From the NCBI GenBank assembly GCA_002336845.1, contig DDEX01000065.1:1-14176 (forward strand): DNA of 14,176 bases, in the 5' to 3' direction. This stretch comes from Rhodobacteraceae bacterium UBA1943 (GTDB lineage Bacteria > Pseudomonadota > Alphaproteobacteria > Rhodobacterales > Rhodobacteraceae). Both the position numbers and the translations under genes were made by a program. The notes below the pieces were generated by a model. It made no database searches and was not told the DNA's origin. It worked only from the letters and a program-made list of their open reading frames with translations. Positions 1 through 7,074 of this stretch are shown here, one piece after another (position 1 is the first letter of the stretch; each line of letters begins with the position of its first letter).

Positions 1-126
1 TACCTTTGGGCACGTTCCCACGCGTTACTAACCCGTCCGCCGCTAGGGATTGCTCCCCCGCTCGACTTGCATGTGTTAGGCCTGCCGCCAGCGTTCGTTC
101 TGAGCCAGGATCAAACTCTCAAGTTG
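1..126 (-). rRNA. rrs: 16S ribosomal RNA, 5' end (partial)
   Basis: Read on the minus strand, this is the conserved start of bacterial 16S rRNA. AGAGTTTGATCCTGGCTCAG is followed by the AACGCTGGCGGCAGGCCTAA and ACACATGCAAGTCGA blocks. Aligning base by base with the E. coli 5' end puts mature position 1 at about 126. The sequence after the CAAGTCGA block and the CAACTTGAG start are alphaproteobacterial in style. Only the first ~126 nt are present; the gene runs off the left edge. The exact mature end is inferred from alignment and depends on processing. Confidence 0.97.
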
Positions 127-506
127 AAAGCGTATCTCTACGCTATCCTTGACGTCGAACCTTCGCACATCTGCTATACCCATCAAGGGCATAGTCTCTT
201 ACACTTCATGTGCCAAGTTACCGAAGTAACGTGACCCACAAACTGTGAAGCTGACACCTACATCATCGGTCCGCCCAGTTTCCCGAACTTCCCTAGTAGG
301 CCGATATGCAAACAGTCAAACGCCGATGCGCCCAAACCGCCCACATATCCCTTCTTCCATCATATTGTCAAAGAGCGAAGACACAAAATAACCGAACCGC
401 CAATCCCTTGGCGCGTCCCGCAACCTTGCATCCAGAGTAGTATCAGCAGCTTTCGCTGCCGCCCGCTTCGTTCCTTCGCTTCGTTTCAGCGTCGTTCCGT
501 TTCGGT
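127..506 (-). other. rrn operon leader RNA with boxA and tetraloop hairpins
   Basis: This ~380-nt stretch between the candidate rrn promoter and 16S carries no credible coding sequence. On the minus strand it holds a boxA-like antitermination site (365-377) and several compact hairpins. One is a 5-bp GCAGC stem closed by GAAA (446-459). Another is a GTTAC stem closed by TTCG (217-230). A third is an 8-bp stem with one G-T wobble (174-194), and a fourth is an AGCGTA stem closed by GAGA (129-144) just before the mature 5' end. Known rrn leaders carry antitermination and RNase III processing signals; the partner arm for processing would lie downstream of 16S, outside the window. Confidence 0.75.
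365..377 (-). promoter_or_regulatory. boxA antitermination site of the rrn leader
   Basis: The minus strand reads CGCTCTTTGACAA, close to the E. coli rrn boxA (TGCTCTTTAACA). It lies about 240 nt before 16S and inside the leader, where boxA is expected to recruit NusB/NusE for rRNA antitermination. The core GCTCTTTGACA match is seen directly; the function is inferred. Confidence 0.7.
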
Positions 507-513
507 GAGGCGG

Positions 514-542
514 TATTTACGTCCGGGTTGCCCGACCTGCAA
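514..542 (-). promoter_or_regulatory. rrn sigma70-type promoter
   Basis: On the minus strand TTGCAG (537-542) and TAAATA (514-519) are separated by exactly 17 bp. This fits a vegetative promoter that would start transcription near 506-508. The run just downstream of the -10 is rich in G and C (CCGCCTC), like the discriminators of stringently controlled rRNA promoters. A/T tracts upstream (543-555, 567-575) could act as an UP element. It is the best promoter-like match between the amidohydrolase end and 16S. Confidence 0.6.
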
Positions 543-644
543 GAGCAAAAAACAGGCTTCGTGACGATTTTTTGTCGGATACCCCGAGAACCCCAAGTTT
601 TATTGGTGAAATTTGTTCCACAATCCGCATGATGCGCGCCGGGA

Positions 645-677
645 ATTCGGGTGCAGGCCTGTAGCCCCCACCCGAAT
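645..677 (-). terminator. Hairpin downstream of the amidohydrolase gene
   Basis: A perfect 9-bp inverted repeat (ATTCGGGTG / CACCCGAAT) encloses a 15-nt loop that itself contains the palindrome CAGGCCTG. On the minus strand it begins 11 nt after the amidohydrolase stop codon. No T-run follows directly, so this is a weak or factor-assisted terminator, or an mRNA-end stabiliser, placed before the rrn promoter. Confidence 0.45.
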
Positions 678-776
678 CTGTGGATAACTCAAGCGAATCC
701 AGTCGCTTGATGGGTGATCCGCCCCCCTGCGATCGTCAAAACGATTCCCGTAGCGCCGATTCCGGTCGCAGGAATC
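674..776. other. Five GANTC sites clustered around a perfect DnaA box
   Basis: GANTC motifs, the CcrM methylation site in alphaproteobacteria, occur at 674-678, 695-699, 743-747, 758-762 and 772-776. The 9-mer at 679-687 is the reverse complement of TTATCCACA, the E. coli consensus DnaA box, and lies between the first two. A weaker DnaA-like 9-mer (TGTTCCACA, two mismatches) lies about 60 bp to the left. The cluster straddles the amidohydrolase stop codon, so three sites are in coding DNA. The motifs are visible; any role in replication or cell-cycle control is inference. Confidence 0.4.
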
Positions 777-2350
777 GCCTCGATATCCCCGTCGATCAGG
801 ACAAGGTCGGCCGCCAGGCCCGGCACAAGCCGCCCCGTCACCCCCTCCATATGCGCCGCCCAAGCCCCGCCGGCAGTATAGGCATTCAAAACCGTCATCA
901 GCGGCACACGCTCATCCCCTGCCCCATCAAACGGAACGCGGGTCAACGCGGCTTGAATGCCGCGCATCACGCTGACATCGGTGACCGGCCAGTCACTGGC
1001 AAAGGCCAGGGGCGCGCCATGGTCGGCCAGCGTCTTCCACAAATAGGCGTCCTGCCAGCGATGCCGGTGAAACACATGCTCCATGGTCGAGAGCGGGAAG
1101 TCCATCACGCCCGGCGGATGGGGCGGCTGCACGCTTGCGGTGATACCCAAGGCGCCCAGACGCGGCACATCGGCCCGGTCGATCAGTTCGATATGCTCAA
1201 TCCGGTGGCGGCTGTCACGCTTGCCGTTCCTGACCTGCGCCGCCTCATAGCCGTCAATTGTAACCTGCACCGCCCCGTCGCCGATGGCATGAACCGCAAT
1301 CTGCAAGCCGCGCCGGTCAGCCTCGGCGCAGATGTCCTTGAACCGCTCCGGCTCAAACAATGGTTCGCTGCGGGCATTCGTGCCCGGATAGTCGTGCAGC
1401 ATATAGGCAGTGCGGCTGTCCACCACGCCATCCTGGAACATCTTCACGAAACCGGCGAACACCCAGTCGCCAGACGCCGCCTCGGTCATTGCGGTGGCAC
1501 GCTCCAGCTCCTCCAGCCCCATATGCGGCTTCATATGAAACGGCACCTTGACCCGCGCGGTCAGCCGCCCCTCGGCCTCCATCTCCTGCAAGAGGCGCAA
1601 GGTATAAAGGTTGCCATCCATGTTCACCATCGAGGTGATGCCATGCGCCGCGCAATGGGCCAGCCCCGCCGCCACCTTGTCCTTGTCAATCGCGCGTTGG
1701 GCGGCATCGGGCCAGGGGTTGGGCTCCCCCCCGGTGGCGATGCCCAGTTGCAGATGCAGCTCACCCGACAGGGCAAGGATCGGGCTGAAGGCCTCGAACT
1801 CGCGCAATTCGCCCGCCGCCGTGCCATCGGCGGCCATCACCACCTCATGGCCATGGGGCATCGCGGCCCCGTGCAACAGACCCGCCGCCTGCAAGGCCGC
1901 CGTATTGGCCCAGACCGTGTGATGATCGGGTGACATCATTGCAATCGGCCGATCAGCGATCACCCGGTCCAGATCATGCCGAGTCACAGCCTCGCCCAGA
2001 ATCTCATAGGCCGCCCCTTGCGCCATCAACAGGGGCTTGTCCGGGTTCGCCGCCGCATAGGCGCGGAATGCCTCTGCCAGCGCCTCGAACCCCAACACGC
2101 CGCCCAACTGCAACTGCGTCAGCTCATTGCCGCCCAGCACCAGATGCAGGTGGCTTTCCACAAAGCCCGGCAGCAGGGTGCGCCCGCCCGCATCGATCAC
2201 CCGCGTCGCAGGCCCGGTCAGCGCACCCACCTCAGCCGCGCTGCCAACCGCCAGTATCCGCCCCCCCGCCAGCGCAACCGCCTCGGCGCGCGGTCGCACC
2301 TCATCCATCGTCAGAACCCTGGCATTGGTGATGATCATCTCAGCCGTCAC
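689..2350 (-). CDS. YtcJ-like amidohydrolase (metal-dependent hydrolase)
   Basis: This 553-residue protein belongs to the amidohydrolase family 3/YtcJ group, cytoplasmic zinc-type hydrolases acting on amide or similar bonds; the substrate cannot be told from sequence. The N-terminal composite domain (ITNARVLTMDE) leads into the HLH metal motif (H67, H69). Then come a lysine in FVKMFQDG (K303), HAIGDGA (H354), RIEH (H386) and FASDWPV (D453), and the C-terminal strand ends in LVLIDGD. All expected metal ligands are present and the length is normal for the family. I chose the GTG start because a GAGGG Shine-Dalgarno lies 6 nt upstream; an in-frame ATG four codons in has only a weak GAG. It follows the agmatinase gene by 70 bp, but a hairpin element separates them. 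Confidence 0.9.
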   Translation of the reverse strand: MTAEMIITNARVLTMDEVRPRAEAVALAGGRILAVGSAAEVGALTGPATRVIDAGGRTLLPGFVESHLHLVLGGNELTQLQLGGVLGFEALAEAFRAYAAANPDKPLLMAQGAAYEILGEAVTRHDLDRVIADRPIAMMSPDHHTVWANTAALQAAGLLHGAAMPHGHEVVMAADGTAAGELREFEAFSPILALSGELHLQLGIATGGEPNPWPDAAQRAIDKDKVAAGLAHCAAHGITSMVNMDGNLYTLRLLQEMEAEGRLTARVKVPFHMKPHMGLEELERATAMTEAASGDWVFAGFVKMFQDGVVDSRTAYMLHDYPGTNARSEPLFEPERFKDICAEADRRGLQIAVHAIGDGAVQVTIDGYEAAQVRNGKRDSRHRIEHIELIDRADVPRLGALGITASVQPPHPPGVMDFPLSTMEHVFHRHRWQDAYLWKTLADHGAPLAFASDWPVTDVSVMRGIQAALTRVPFDGAGDERVPLMTVLNAYTAGGAWAAHMEGVTGRLVPGLAADLVLIDGDIEAIPATGIGATGIVLTIAGGRITHQATGFA

Positions 2351-2360
2351 GGCAAACCCT

Positions 2361-2413
2361 CTTCATCTTGGCAAAAATATCCTCTGGGGGTCCGGGGGGC
2401 GAAGCGCCCCCGG
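2361..2413 (-). terminator. Hairpin-plus-tail terminator element, copy 1
   Basis: On the minus strand, right after the agmatinase stop, a GC-rich hairpin (2392-2413, 7-bp CCGGGGG stem, GC/GAA/GC top) is followed by ACCCCC, a short spacer and GGATATTTTTGCC, then AAGATGAAG. The stem plus delayed T-run suits an intrinsic terminator for the agmatinase transcript. The tail recurs at 9545-9566 with one mismatch in 22 bases, so this looks like an interspersed element. The GAGG that serves the next gene overlaps its end. Confidence 0.65.
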
Positions 2414-2420
2414 TCCGCCC

Positions 2421-3386
2421 TCATCCCTGCGCGACGCGCTCGGCCATCACGCACAGCATCTCGAAGATCAGGTTGATCCCCAAAAGCGCCGTTCCCCCCG
2501 CCATGTCGAACGGAGGCGAGACCTCGACCAGATCGGCCCCCACCAGGTTCAGACCGCGCAAGCCCCGCGCCATCTGCAAGGCCTGCCAGCTATTCGGCCC
2601 GCCCACCTCGGGCGTGCCCGTTCCGGGCGCGAAGGTCGGGTCCACAAAGTCGATGTCATAGGTTGCATAGACCGGGCCTTGCCCCACGATCTCTCGTGCC
2701 TCGGCCATTACATCCTCGGGCCCGCGGGCGTGAAACTCGGCAATCGGAATGATGCGGATGCCATTGGCGGCGGCGAAATCCCAGTCGTCGCGGCCAAAGG
2801 CCGAACCGCGGATGCCGATGATCACATAGCGTTTGGGATCCAAGAGCCCCTCTTCCACCGCGCGGCGGAACGGAGTGCCGTGGTTGAACCGGCTGGTGCC
2901 GAAATAGACGTCATTCAGATCGGTATGGCTGTCGAACTGAATCATCCCGACGGGCCGCGCCTTGGCCACCGCCCGCAGGATCGGCAGGGTGCAAAGGTGG
3001 TCGCCCCCTGCGGTCAGGGGCAGGATGCCCGCCGCGACCACCCGGTCATAGAACGCCTCCATCCGCGCCAGGCTGTCCATCAGGTCGCCGGGGTTGATCG
3101 CAACATCCCCCAGATCGGCGCAGCGCGCGGCCTGAAAGGGGGCGACCCAGGTGGCGCCGTTCTGAGCCCGGATCATGGTGGACTGGTCGCGCAACTGGCG
3201 CGGCCCATGGCGCGGGCCGGGGCGGTTCGTGGTGCCGCCATCCCAGGGCGCGCCGATCAGGCCGATCTGCACCTCGGACAGGCGGGGATGGTCAAGGCCC
3301 ACATGCGGCAGGCGCATGAAGGTGGGAATGCCTGCGAATCGCGGCATGTCGAACCCCGAAACCGGCGTGAAGAACCCGTCCTGCAT
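2421..3386 (-). CDS. speB: Agmatinase/ureohydrolase family protein
   Basis: This 321-residue ureohydrolase belongs to the family of dinuclear-Mn enzymes that release urea from a guanidino substrate (agmatine to putrescine in SpeB). All six metal-ligand positions are present: GGDH (H130), DSHTD (D152, H154, D156) and DIDFVD (D244, D246), followed by APGTGTPEVGG. HGTPF at 169-173 and E288 in VEVSP also fit. The canonical alanine in DAHTD is serine here. Agmatinase is the usual label, but guanidinobutyrase or another guanidino-acid hydrolase is possible. The ATG at 3386 was chosen because GGAGG lies 4 nt upstream; in-frame starts further out (3416, TTG at 3479) lack one. It is divergent from the bactofilin gene. 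Confidence 0.87.
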   Translation of the reverse strand: MQDGFFTPVSGFDMPRFAGIPTFMRLPHVGLDHPRLSEVQIGLIGAPWDGGTTNRPGPRHGPRQLRDQSTMIRAQNGATWVAPFQAARCADLGDVAINPGDLMDSLARMEAFYDRVVAAGILPLTAGGDHLCTLPILRAVAKARPVGMIQFDSHTDLNDVYFGTSRFNHGTPFRRAVEEGLLDPKRYVIIGIRGSAFGRDDWDFAAANGIRIIPIAEFHARGPEDVMAEAREIVGQGPVYATYDIDFVDPTFAPGTGTPEVGGPNSWQALQMARGLRGLNLVGADLVEVSPPFDMAGGTALLGINLIFEMLCVMAERVAQG

Positions 3387-3494
3387 ATGACCTCCAAAGG
3401 CTGATTCCCCGTCCATATGATCAAATTCGGCCCGCCGTGTCGCCCCTTCCGCGCCACCGAATGTCCCCTTGCCGACCAATAGCCCCCCGGACCC

Positions 3495-3524
3495 TTGACC
3501 CTGCCGCCACCTTCGGTCCTTATC
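3495..3524 (+). promoter_or_regulatory. Candidate bactofilin promoter
   Basis: TTGACC (3495-3500) and CTTATC (3519-3524) are 18 bp apart, and the second ends 26 bp before the bactofilin ATG. The -35 is good and the -10 is weak. Confidence 0.35.
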
Positions 3525-3550
3525 GCGCCAAGCCAGCCGAGGATTGCCGC

Positions 3551-3922
3551 ATGTTTTCGAAAACCGCCGACCCCACCTCTGCCCCTGCCCGGCCTGCCGG
3601 TCTGGGTGGCAACACCCGTTCGGTTCTGGGTGCCGATCTCAAGATCGTCGGCGAAGTGACATCGACCGGCCAGGTCGAGGTTCTGGGCGAGGTTGAGGGC
3701 ACGATCCAGGCGCAGGCCCTGATCGTCGGCGCCGAGGGCAAGGTCAACGGCGACATTGCCGCCGATGTGGTCGAGATCAAGGGCAAGCTGGACGGCAAGG
3801 TCCATAGCGAGAATTTCACCCTGCGCGCGGCGGCCCAGGTCACGGCGGATGTGAACTATTCCACACTGGTGATCGAAAGCGGCGCGCAGATCGAAGGCCG
3901 CTTCCGCCTGAACCATCCATAA
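3551..3922 (+). CDS. Bactofilin (polymer-forming cytoskeletal protein)
   Basis: This 123-residue protein is a typical short bactofilin. A flexible Ala/Pro-rich N-terminus (about 1-20) is followed by a beta-helical repeat core (about 25-120) with alternating Val/Ile and Gly, such as LKIVGEVTSTGQVEVLGEVE and KVNGDIAADVVEIKGKLDG. Bactofilins form non-nucleotide filaments on the inner membrane and help place cell-wall enzymes. The ATG at 3551 is preceded by GAGG 8 nt upstream; an in-frame extension to 3437 would run into the divergent agmatinase upstream region and lacks bactofilin character. The gene stands alone: the M23 peptidase often found next to bactofilins is not here. It ends at a strong terminator facing the thioesterase. 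Confidence 0.92.
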   Translation: MFSKTADPTSAPARPAGLGGNTRSVLGADLKIVGEVTSTGQVEVLGEVEGTIQAQALIVGAEGKVNGDIAADVVEIKGKLDGKVHSENFTLRAAAQVTADVNYSTLVIESGAQIEGRFRLNHP

Positions 3923-3958
3923 AGGTGCGTGCAAAGCAGGCAACCTCTGCCAATTTCC

Positions 3959-3987
3959 AAAGGGTGCGTGATCTCACGCACCCTTTT
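3959..3987. terminator. Bidirectional intrinsic terminator
   Basis: AAAGGGTGCGTGA, two bases (TC), then its exact complement TCACGCACCCTTT make a 13-bp perfect inverted repeat with an A-run on the left and TTTT on the right. It sits between the bactofilin stop and the last codons of the convergent thioesterase, overlapping that gene's stop codon by one base, so it can end both transcripts. Confidence 0.85.
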
Positions 3988-4409
3988 CATTTCGGCGGGA
4001 TCGAATAGGTCAGCCCCGCCCGCGCCACCGGCTGATCCTCGCCTTCCGAGAAAATCAGCACGTCGCCCACAGCCAACACGCGCCCCAGCTTCAGCACCCG
4101 CGCCTCGGCCAGAAGGTCGCGCCCCGCCGCTGGCTTGCGCATGAAGTCGATCGCGCAATTCGTCGTGACAGCCAACGCCACTGGCCCGATCCGGGCCAGA
4201 ATGGCCAGATACATCGCTACATCCGCCAGCCCGAACATCGCCGGGCCCGAAACTGTGCCGCCGGGCCGCAGATGCCGGCCCTCGACCCGCAAGCGCAGGC
4301 ACAGGCCTGCCGCATCCGCCCGCTCTACCCTGAAATCCGCCGCCACTTGCCCGAAATCGCGCGCAAGAAAGGCTTGCAGCTCTTCTGCCGTCATCTGCAA
4401 AAGGGTCAC
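3987..4409 (-). CDS. PaaI-family hotdog-fold thioesterase
   Basis: About 140 residues with a hotdog fold. The region LRPGGTVSGPAMFGLADVA carries the glycine-rich stretch and aspartate expected of PaaI/4HBT-type acyl-CoA thioesterases, which hydrolyse acyl-CoA or aryl-acyl-CoA in the cytoplasm; the substrate is unknown. It is the last gene of a four-gene leftward chain. The GTG at 4409 overlaps the MFS stop codon (GTGA), the junction style used throughout the chain, and gives the N-terminus MTLLQMTAEEL. An in-frame ATG at 4394 is the main alternative: the GAGGAG that ends the MFS gene lies 14 nt before it, but directly abuts the GTG. Function confidence is high at family level only. Confidence 0.82.
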   Translation of the reverse strand: MTLLQMTAEELQAFLARDFGQVAADFRVERADAAGLCLRLRVEGRHLRPGGTVSGPAMFGLADVAMYLAILARIGPVALAVTTNCAIDFMRKPAAGRDLLAEARVLKLGRVLAVGDVLIFSEGEDQPVARAGLTYSIPPK

Positions 4410-5593
4410 TCCTCTGTTCTGGGCCAGCGGGCAAGCCAGGCGCCAAGGCCCATTGCCACAAAGGCCATGACCGTTGCCCCGATCAGCGCCGCCGCCTCGC
4501 CGCGCCAGGCAATCAGCCAGGCGCCAAGACTTGGGCCAAGCGCCTGTGCCAGCGTCGGCGCGACCGCAATCGCGCCAGAGATCGCACCAAATCCCGTGCG
4601 CCCAAGATGCTCGACCGCCAGCACCGGGCGCAAGATCGACAGGATGCCCACCCCCGCCCCCTGCAACACCGCAAAGACAAAGATCAGCCCGATCCACGCC
4701 CCTGAACCGCCCAGCACCAGCGAGGCCAGCGCCACCATCGCAAGCGCGATGATGGTCGCGCGGCCATTCGTCATCCGCGCCGCATTCACCATCAGCACGA
4801 TCCGCCCCAGCACCTGCGCCGGGCCGATACAGGCTGCCGCCAGTGCCGCCGTCGCCGGGCTGGCCCCCTTGTCTCCCATCAGGATCAGGACAAAGGTCAG
4901 GATCAGCGAATGGTTCAGCATCACCAGACCGAACAATCCGGCAATCACCCAGAACGCCGGGCGGCGCATGGCTAGGCTCAGGGTGCTACCTCCGTCTCCC
5001 GCGCGTGAGGGCATGTCCTGCGACGCAGTTTTCAGCCCACGCAGGCCCAACAGGTTTATCGGTGCGGCGCCAAGGATAAGAACCGCGCCGAATACCAGAA
5101 ACGCCTGTTGCCCCCCCAAAGCCGCGCCCAGCCAATGGCCCAAGGGAAAGCTGAGCGTTCCGGCCAGACCTGCCACCAGCGTCACACGGGTAATGGCCGT
5201 CCGGGCATCCGCGCCGGTATGGCGCGTCAGATGGGCAAAGCAGGTTTCATACATCATCCCCGCCTGTGCGACGCCGATCACGCCCCACAGCGCCAGCCAG
5301 ATCAAAGGGCTACCCGCAAACGACAGACCCATCAGCGCCAGCCCGGCCAGAACCGGCATTCCCAACAGCAGCAGGCCGGCATAGCCCCGATCGACCAGCC
5401 GCCCGGTCAAAGGCGTGACCAAGCCTGCCACCAGAAAGGCCAGCGTCGGCCCTGCCGCAAGTTGTCCCTTGCTCCAACCCGTTGCCGCCAGCAGATCGGG
5501 CAACAGCGCGGCAAAGGAATAGTAAACCCCGGCATAGGTCAGCAACTGACCCAGGGCCAGGAACCAGACCGCCCTGCCCGCCTGCCCGGTCAC
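4406..5593 (-). CDS. MFS transporter
   Basis: This 395-residue protein is almost entirely hydrophobic, with about 12 predicted membrane spans in two halves and a longer charged loop near residues 185-205 (LRGLKTASQDMPSRAG). The motif GRLVDRGYAG after the second span matches the MFS loop 2-3 signature (G-x-x-x-D-R-x-G). It would sit in the inner membrane; its substrate cannot be inferred, and the thioesterase and carboxypeptidase neighbours do not settle it. The start is GTG at 5593, overlapping the carboxypeptidase TGA as GTGA with no strong Shine-Dalgarno of its own, which suggests translational coupling. Its stop overlaps the thioesterase start in the same way. Confidence 0.88.
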   Translation of the reverse strand: MTGQAGRAVWFLALGQLLTYAGVYYSFAALLPDLLAATGWSKGQLAAGPTLAFLVAGLVTPLTGRLVDRGYAGLLLLGMPVLAGLALMGLSFAGSPLIWLALWGVIGVAQAGMMYETCFAHLTRHTGADARTAITRVTLVAGLAGTLSFPLGHWLGAALGGQQAFLVFGAVLILGAAPINLLGLRGLKTASQDMPSRAGDGGSTLSLAMRRPAFWVIAGLFGLVMLNHSLILTFVLILMGDKGASPATAALAAACIGPAQVLGRIVLMVNAARMTNGRATIIALAMVALASLVLGGSGAWIGLIFVFAVLQGAGVGILSILRPVLAVEHLGRTGFGAISGAIAVAPTLAQALGPSLGAWLIAWRGEAAALIGATVMAFVAMGLGAWLARWPRTEE

Positions 5594-7074
5594 AACCCGT
5601 AAAGCTCGCCGAACTTGGTTTCCAGATAATCCAGCAGCGGCCCCTCATCGGGGGCAAAGCCGCAGGCATGGGCGATGGTTTCGCGCGGAGGGCGCAGGCC
5701 GCCATGGCGTTGCAGGTTTTCGCGCAGCCAGCCGGTCGCGAGGGTCGCATCACCCTTGGCCAGCGTCTCATCCACATCCGGCACCGCCGCGCGCAGGGCC
5801 TGCCACAGGCACCCGGCATAGACATTGCCCAAGGTATAGGTCGGGAAGTAGCCGAACAGGCCTACCGACCAATGCACATCCTGCAACATGCCGTGGCTTG
5901 GCCGGTCCACCGCCACGCCGAAATCGGCCTTGAAGCGGTCGTTCCACGCCGCCTCCAGATCGCCCACCGCCAGGTCGCCCTTGATCAGCGCGCGCTCCAG
6001 ATCAAACCGCATCATGATGTGCAGGTTGTAATGTACCTCATCCGCCTCGGTGCGAATAAAGCCGGAATGCACCCGGTTCACCGCGCCATAGAAATCCTCG
6101 GGGGTGTTGATGCCAAATTCGCCGAACCGTTCGCGCATTTCCTGATAGATCCAGCCGGTAAATGCGCGGCCACGGCCCATCTGGTTTTCGTAAATCCGGC
6201 TCTGGCTTTCATGGACCCCCATTGACACGCCATGACCCATCGGCGTCAGCGCGTAATCGGGGTCGATCGCCAGCTCATAGCTGGAATGACCGACCTCATG
6301 GATGGTCGAGTAGAAACAGTTGAATGGTTCGGTTTCCACCACCCGCGTCGTGATCCGGCTGTCATTCCAGCCACCAGAGCTGAAGGGATGAACCGCAAGG
6401 TCTATGCGCCCCCGGCTCCAGTCATAGCCGAAAGCACTGGCCAGATCGCGCGACATGCGCAACTGGGTTTCGGTGGCGAAATTGCCCTCCAGCGCCTTTG
6501 GCTGGCGGGTGGAACCCAGAACCTTTTCGCGCAAAGCCACCAGACGTGGCCGCATCCGGTCGAACATGGCACCAATACTGGCCGCCGTTGCGCCCGGCTC
6601 ATAATCATCCATCAGCGCATCATAAAGATCGCCCCCCTCGGCCAGACATTCCGCCTCGCGCTGGCGCAGGGCAATCACCTCGGCCAGCGTCGGCAGGAAG
6701 GCCGCCACATCGTCGCGCGCCCGCGCCTCGGCCCAGATACCCTGCGCGGTCGAGGTGACCCGCGCCAGCTCTTGCGCCAGATCGGCAGGCACCTTGACGT
6801 TCCTCGCATAAGACCGCCCGATCAGCCGCAACGCCGCCTCGCCCGCCGCATCGGGCGCCGTTGCTGCGGCCAGCCAGTCGCCAATGCGCGGATCGGTGCG
6901 GCGGGCGTGCAAAACGCCCTCCATCGCCGCCATCTCCTCGCCGCGCTGCTCCGCCGCTCCGCGCGGCATCATGGTTTCCTGATCCCACCCAAGGCGTTCG
7001 GCAACAAAGCTCAACGCCTCGGTCTGGCGCCGATGCGCCATCAGATCGGCAAATGCGGTGGTGTTGCTGGTCAT
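5590..7074 (-). CDS. Carboxypeptidase M32 (Taq-type metallocarboxypeptidase)
   Basis: This 494-residue cytoplasmic enzyme belongs to peptidase family M32, which removes C-terminal amino acids with a bound metal. The HEVGH motif (H259, E260, H263) supplies the catalytic glutamate and two histidine ligands, and HESQSR (288-293) supplies the third ligand, E289. HPFSSG near 229 and the C-terminal YTLGNVYAG segment are also typical. The length matches the family norm of about 500. The ATG at 7074 has GAGGG 6 nt upstream and overlaps the ctaA stop codon as ATGA. Its stop in turn overlaps the MFS GTG. It has no signal peptide. Its role beside heme A synthase is not obvious from the family. Confidence 0.95.
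   Translation of the reverse strand: MTSNTTAFADLMAHRRQTEALSFVAERLGWDQETMMPRGAAEQRGEEMAAMEGVLHARRTDPRIGDWLAAATAPDAAGEAALRLIGRSYARNVKVPADLAQELARVTSTAQGIWAEARARDDVAAFLPTLAEVIALRQREAECLAEGGDLYDALMDDYEPGATAASIGAMFDRMRPRLVALREKVLGSTRQPKALEGNFATETQLRMSRDLASAFGYDWSRGRIDLAVHPFSSGGWNDSRITTRVVETEPFNCFYSTIHEVGHSSYELAIDPDYALTPMGHGVSMGVHESQSRIYENQMGRGRAFTGWIYQEMRERFGEFGINTPEDFYGAVNRVHSGFIRTEADEVHYNLHIMMRFDLERALIKGDLAVGDLEAAWNDRFKADFGVAVDRPSHGMLQDVHWSVGLFGYFPTYTLGNVYAGCLWQALRAAVPDVDETLAKGDATLATGWLRENLQRHGGLRPPRETIAHACGFAPDEGPLLDYLETKFGELYGL

Noticed and set aside
600..700. Possible replication origin near the DnaA box
   Set aside because: There is one perfect and one weak DnaA box, no clear A/T-rich unwinding region and no dnaA, parAB, gidA or hemE neighbours, so calling an origin is not justified. 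The motif cluster is reported separately.
600..863. Short leftward frame between the amidohydrolase end and rrn promoter
   Set aside because: It overlaps the amidohydrolase in another frame, is Gly/Arg/Asp-rich, and crosses the hairpin at 645-677; there is no ribosome binding site.
680..1933. Long rightward open frame of about 417 codons opposite the amidohydrolase
   Set aside because: It is rich in His, Arg, Gln and Pro with no domain pattern, and lies antisense to a well-supported gene. Such frames are common in high-GC DNA.
2127..3404. Long rightward open frame opposite the agmatinase
   Set aside because: It crosses a terminator element and two genes on the other strand, and has the composition of an antisense shadow with no recognisable motif.
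3437..3550. N-terminal extension of the bactofilin
   Set aside because: The extra residues are Arg/Pro-rich, lie in the intergenic region with the candidate promoter, and bactofilins begin with a short tail as at 3551.
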